Source of the DNA: an uncultured Paraburkholderia sp.
Lineage (GTDB): Bacteria > Pseudomonadota > Gammaproteobacteria > Burkholderiales > Burkholderiaceae
Assembly: GCA_937917025.1 (NCBI GenBank)
Contig: CALFSF010000357.1
Location: 1 to 6,603, forward strand
Reading direction: 5' to 3'
DNA length: 6,603 nucleotides
Each line of letters opens with the position of its first letter. Within the stretch, counting starts at the first letter, position 1. This document shows positions 5,521 through 6,603 of this stretch, one piece after another. The translations under genes and the position numbers were made by a program. The notes beneath the pieces were generated by a model. The model had not been told where the DNA came from. It ran no database searches and worked only from the letters and a program-made list of their open reading frames with translations.

Positions 5521-6540
5521 GTGACACTTTCCATCTTTCGTTTGCTCGCACGGGCCGCGCTGACTTCGCTGCTCGTCGTGAGTTGCGCCCATGCGCAAAC
5601 CGTTGCTCATTCCTCGACGCCAGTGAAACTGCGCATCGGCTATCAAAAGTCCTCGACGCTCATCACGATCCTGAAAGCGCGTGGCTCGCTCGAGAAGGCG
5701 CTCGCGCCGCTGGGCGTGAGCATTACCTGGAACGAGTTCGCGAGCGGCCTGCCATTGACCGAGGCGCTCAATGCCGACGCGGTCGACTTTAGCGCCGACA
5801 TTGCCGATACGGTCCCGGTGTTTGCCCAGGCCGCGCATGCCCGCTTTGTGTATGTCGCGCAGGAAGCGCCGTCGCCTGACGCGCAGGCGATCATCGTGAA
5901 GCGCGACGGGCCGCTGCATACGCTGGCCGACCTGAAGGGGCAGCGCATCGCGGTGACCAGGGCCGCGGGCAGCCATTATCTGCTGCTCGCCGCGCTTGCC
6001 AAAGTGGGGCTGACGCCGGCCGACGTGCGCATCAGCTATCTGGCGCCGGCCGATGGACGTGCCGCGTTCGAGCGCGGCAGCGTGGATGCGTGGGTCACCT
6101 GGGATCCGTATGTCGCGGCTGCCGAGCAGGTGCCGGACGTACGCATCCTCGCCAATGGCGAAGGCGTCGCTTCGTATCAACGGTATTACCTGGCGTCCAG
6201 CAGCTTCGCCGCAGCGCACCCTGATGTGATCAACACGGTATTCGCGCAGTTGAAGTCGGCGGGGGTATGGGTTCGCGCTCATCCCGATGAAGCGGCAAAG
6301 CTGCTCGCGCCCATCTGGGGGCTGGACGCGGCGACCATCGAGCGCGCGAATGGACGCCGCAGCTATGCGGTGCGCGCCGTGGAGCCGCAGAATTTCGGCG
6401 AGCAGCAGAAGATCGCCGACACCTTCTATCGGGCGGGTCTGCTGCCGGCGCCGGTGGATACGGCTGCGGCGTTACGCTGGAACTTCACCACGAAGCAGGC
6501 CGAAGCGGCGGCCACTTCGACTACTGCTTCGGGTGGGTAG
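5521..6540 (+). CDS. SsuA-like ABC transporter substrate-binding protein (aliphatic sulfonate type, NMT1/THI5 fold)
   Basis: This 339-residue periplasmic binding protein resembles SsuA, which captures alkanesulfonates for an SsuBC ABC importer under sulfur limitation. After the signal peptide, KLRIGYQK opens the first lobe. ADTVPVFAQAA (residues 95-105) matches the GDTPPIFAQAAG ligand loop of SsuA with substitutions. LADLKGQRIAV and AAGSHYLLLAAL form the hinge and second-lobe motif, and D178-GRAAFERGSVDAWVTWDPY-197 is the hallmark of the family. GTG 5521 is the start because an in-frame TGA at 5488 leaves no better codon upstream; only a weak GGGA (5508-5511) precedes it. The signal peptide could be cleaved by signal peptidase I at AHA|Q (after residue 25), but VVSC (19-22) also fits a lipobox, so a lipoprotein is possible. 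The gene stands apart from the decarboxylase module, and its ABC permease and ATPase are not in the window. Taurine, other sulfonates or a related ligand are all possible. Confidence 0.88.
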   Translation: MTLSIFRLLARAALTSLLVVSCAHAQTVAHSSTPVKLRIGYQKSSTLITILKARGSLEKALAPLGVSITWNEFASGLPLTEALNADAVDFSADIADTVPVFAQAAHARFVYVAQEAPSPDAQAIIVKRDGPLHTLADLKGQRIAVTRAAGSHYLLLAALAKVGLTPADVRISYLAPADGRAAFERGSVDAWVTWDPYVAAAEQVPDVRILANGEGVASYQRYYLASSSFAAAHPDVINTVFAQLKSAGVWVRAHPDEAAKLLAPIWGLDAATIERANGRRSYAVRAVEPQNFGEQQKIADTFYRAGLLPAPVDTAAALRWNFTTKQAEAAATSTTASGG

Positions 6541-6554
6541 AGACGGGTCACGCC

Positions 6555-6603
6555 ATGGCCGCACAGGGTGCACCATACGATGCGCGAAGCGGTCAGGTCT
6601 GGC
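6555..6603 (+). CDS. Possible start of the next gene, truncated by the window end
   Basis: ATG 6555 opens a frame that stays open for 16 codons to the window end, reading MAAQGAPYDARSGQVW. It lies 14 nt after the stop of the binding-protein gene, the spacing expected for an operon partner such as an ABC permease or a sulfonate monooxygenase. No strong ribosome binding site precedes it and the peptide is too short to recognise, so this is tentative. Confidence 0.3.
   Translation, partial: MAAQGAPYDARSGQVW

Noticed and set aside
5452..6282. Long open frame on the - strand opposite the ssuA-like gene (276 codons)
   Set aside because: Composition is Arg/Gly/His-rich without a family signature, and the + strand frame carries the full SsuA motif set.
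1..6603. CRISPR array, tRNA or rRNA genes, tandem repeats
   Set aside because: I saw no regularly spaced repeats, tRNA-like cloverleaf or rRNA sequence on reading through the window.

Overview
The window is GC-rich (mid-60s % by eye) with proteobacterial codon use. It carries a Gram-negative outer-membrane porin of the type common in Burkholderiales, so a Burkholderia/Paraburkholderia/Cupriavidus-like betaproteobacterium is the most likely source. That assignment is inference from gene content and protein style. All supported genes lie on the + strand. The long open frames on the - strand are high-GC shadows of these genes.

Bases 2-3782 hold a probable catabolic module: the C-terminal part of a UbiD-family prenyl-FMN decarboxylase (cut by the window start), a CoxG-like SRPBCC protein with a C-terminal membrane anchor, a UbiX/Pad1-type flavin prenyltransferase that makes the UbiD cofactor, and a 12-TM MFS transporter with an acid-transporter-like DAFD motif in TM1. 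A general porin follows at 3873-4907. Together they suggest an acidic, probably aromatic or heteroaromatic, carboxylate that enters through the porin, is carried across the inner membrane by the MFS protein and is decarboxylated by UbiD using prFMN from UbiX. The substrate cannot be read from this window. CoxG proteins usually accompany molybdenum hydroxylases, so such an enzyme may be encoded upstream.

Bases 4908-5520 hold no intact gene. They contain a strong short hairpin behind the porin, a decayed and truncated IS5-type transposase (about 4990-5412) with two frame breaks, and a roughly 110-bp leader for the next gene. This debris separates the catabolic module from the next locus.

Bases 5521-6540 encode a periplasmic SsuA-like (NMT1/THI5 fold) ABC-transporter binding protein for aliphatic sulfonates or a similar ligand. 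A possible next reading frame opens at 6555 and runs off the window.

I found no rRNA, tRNA, CRISPR array, recognisable riboswitch or complete mobile element. The most interesting points are the membrane-anchored CoxG protein between UbiD and UbiX with a probable CTG start, and the A6 tract at the second frame break of the transposase remnant.
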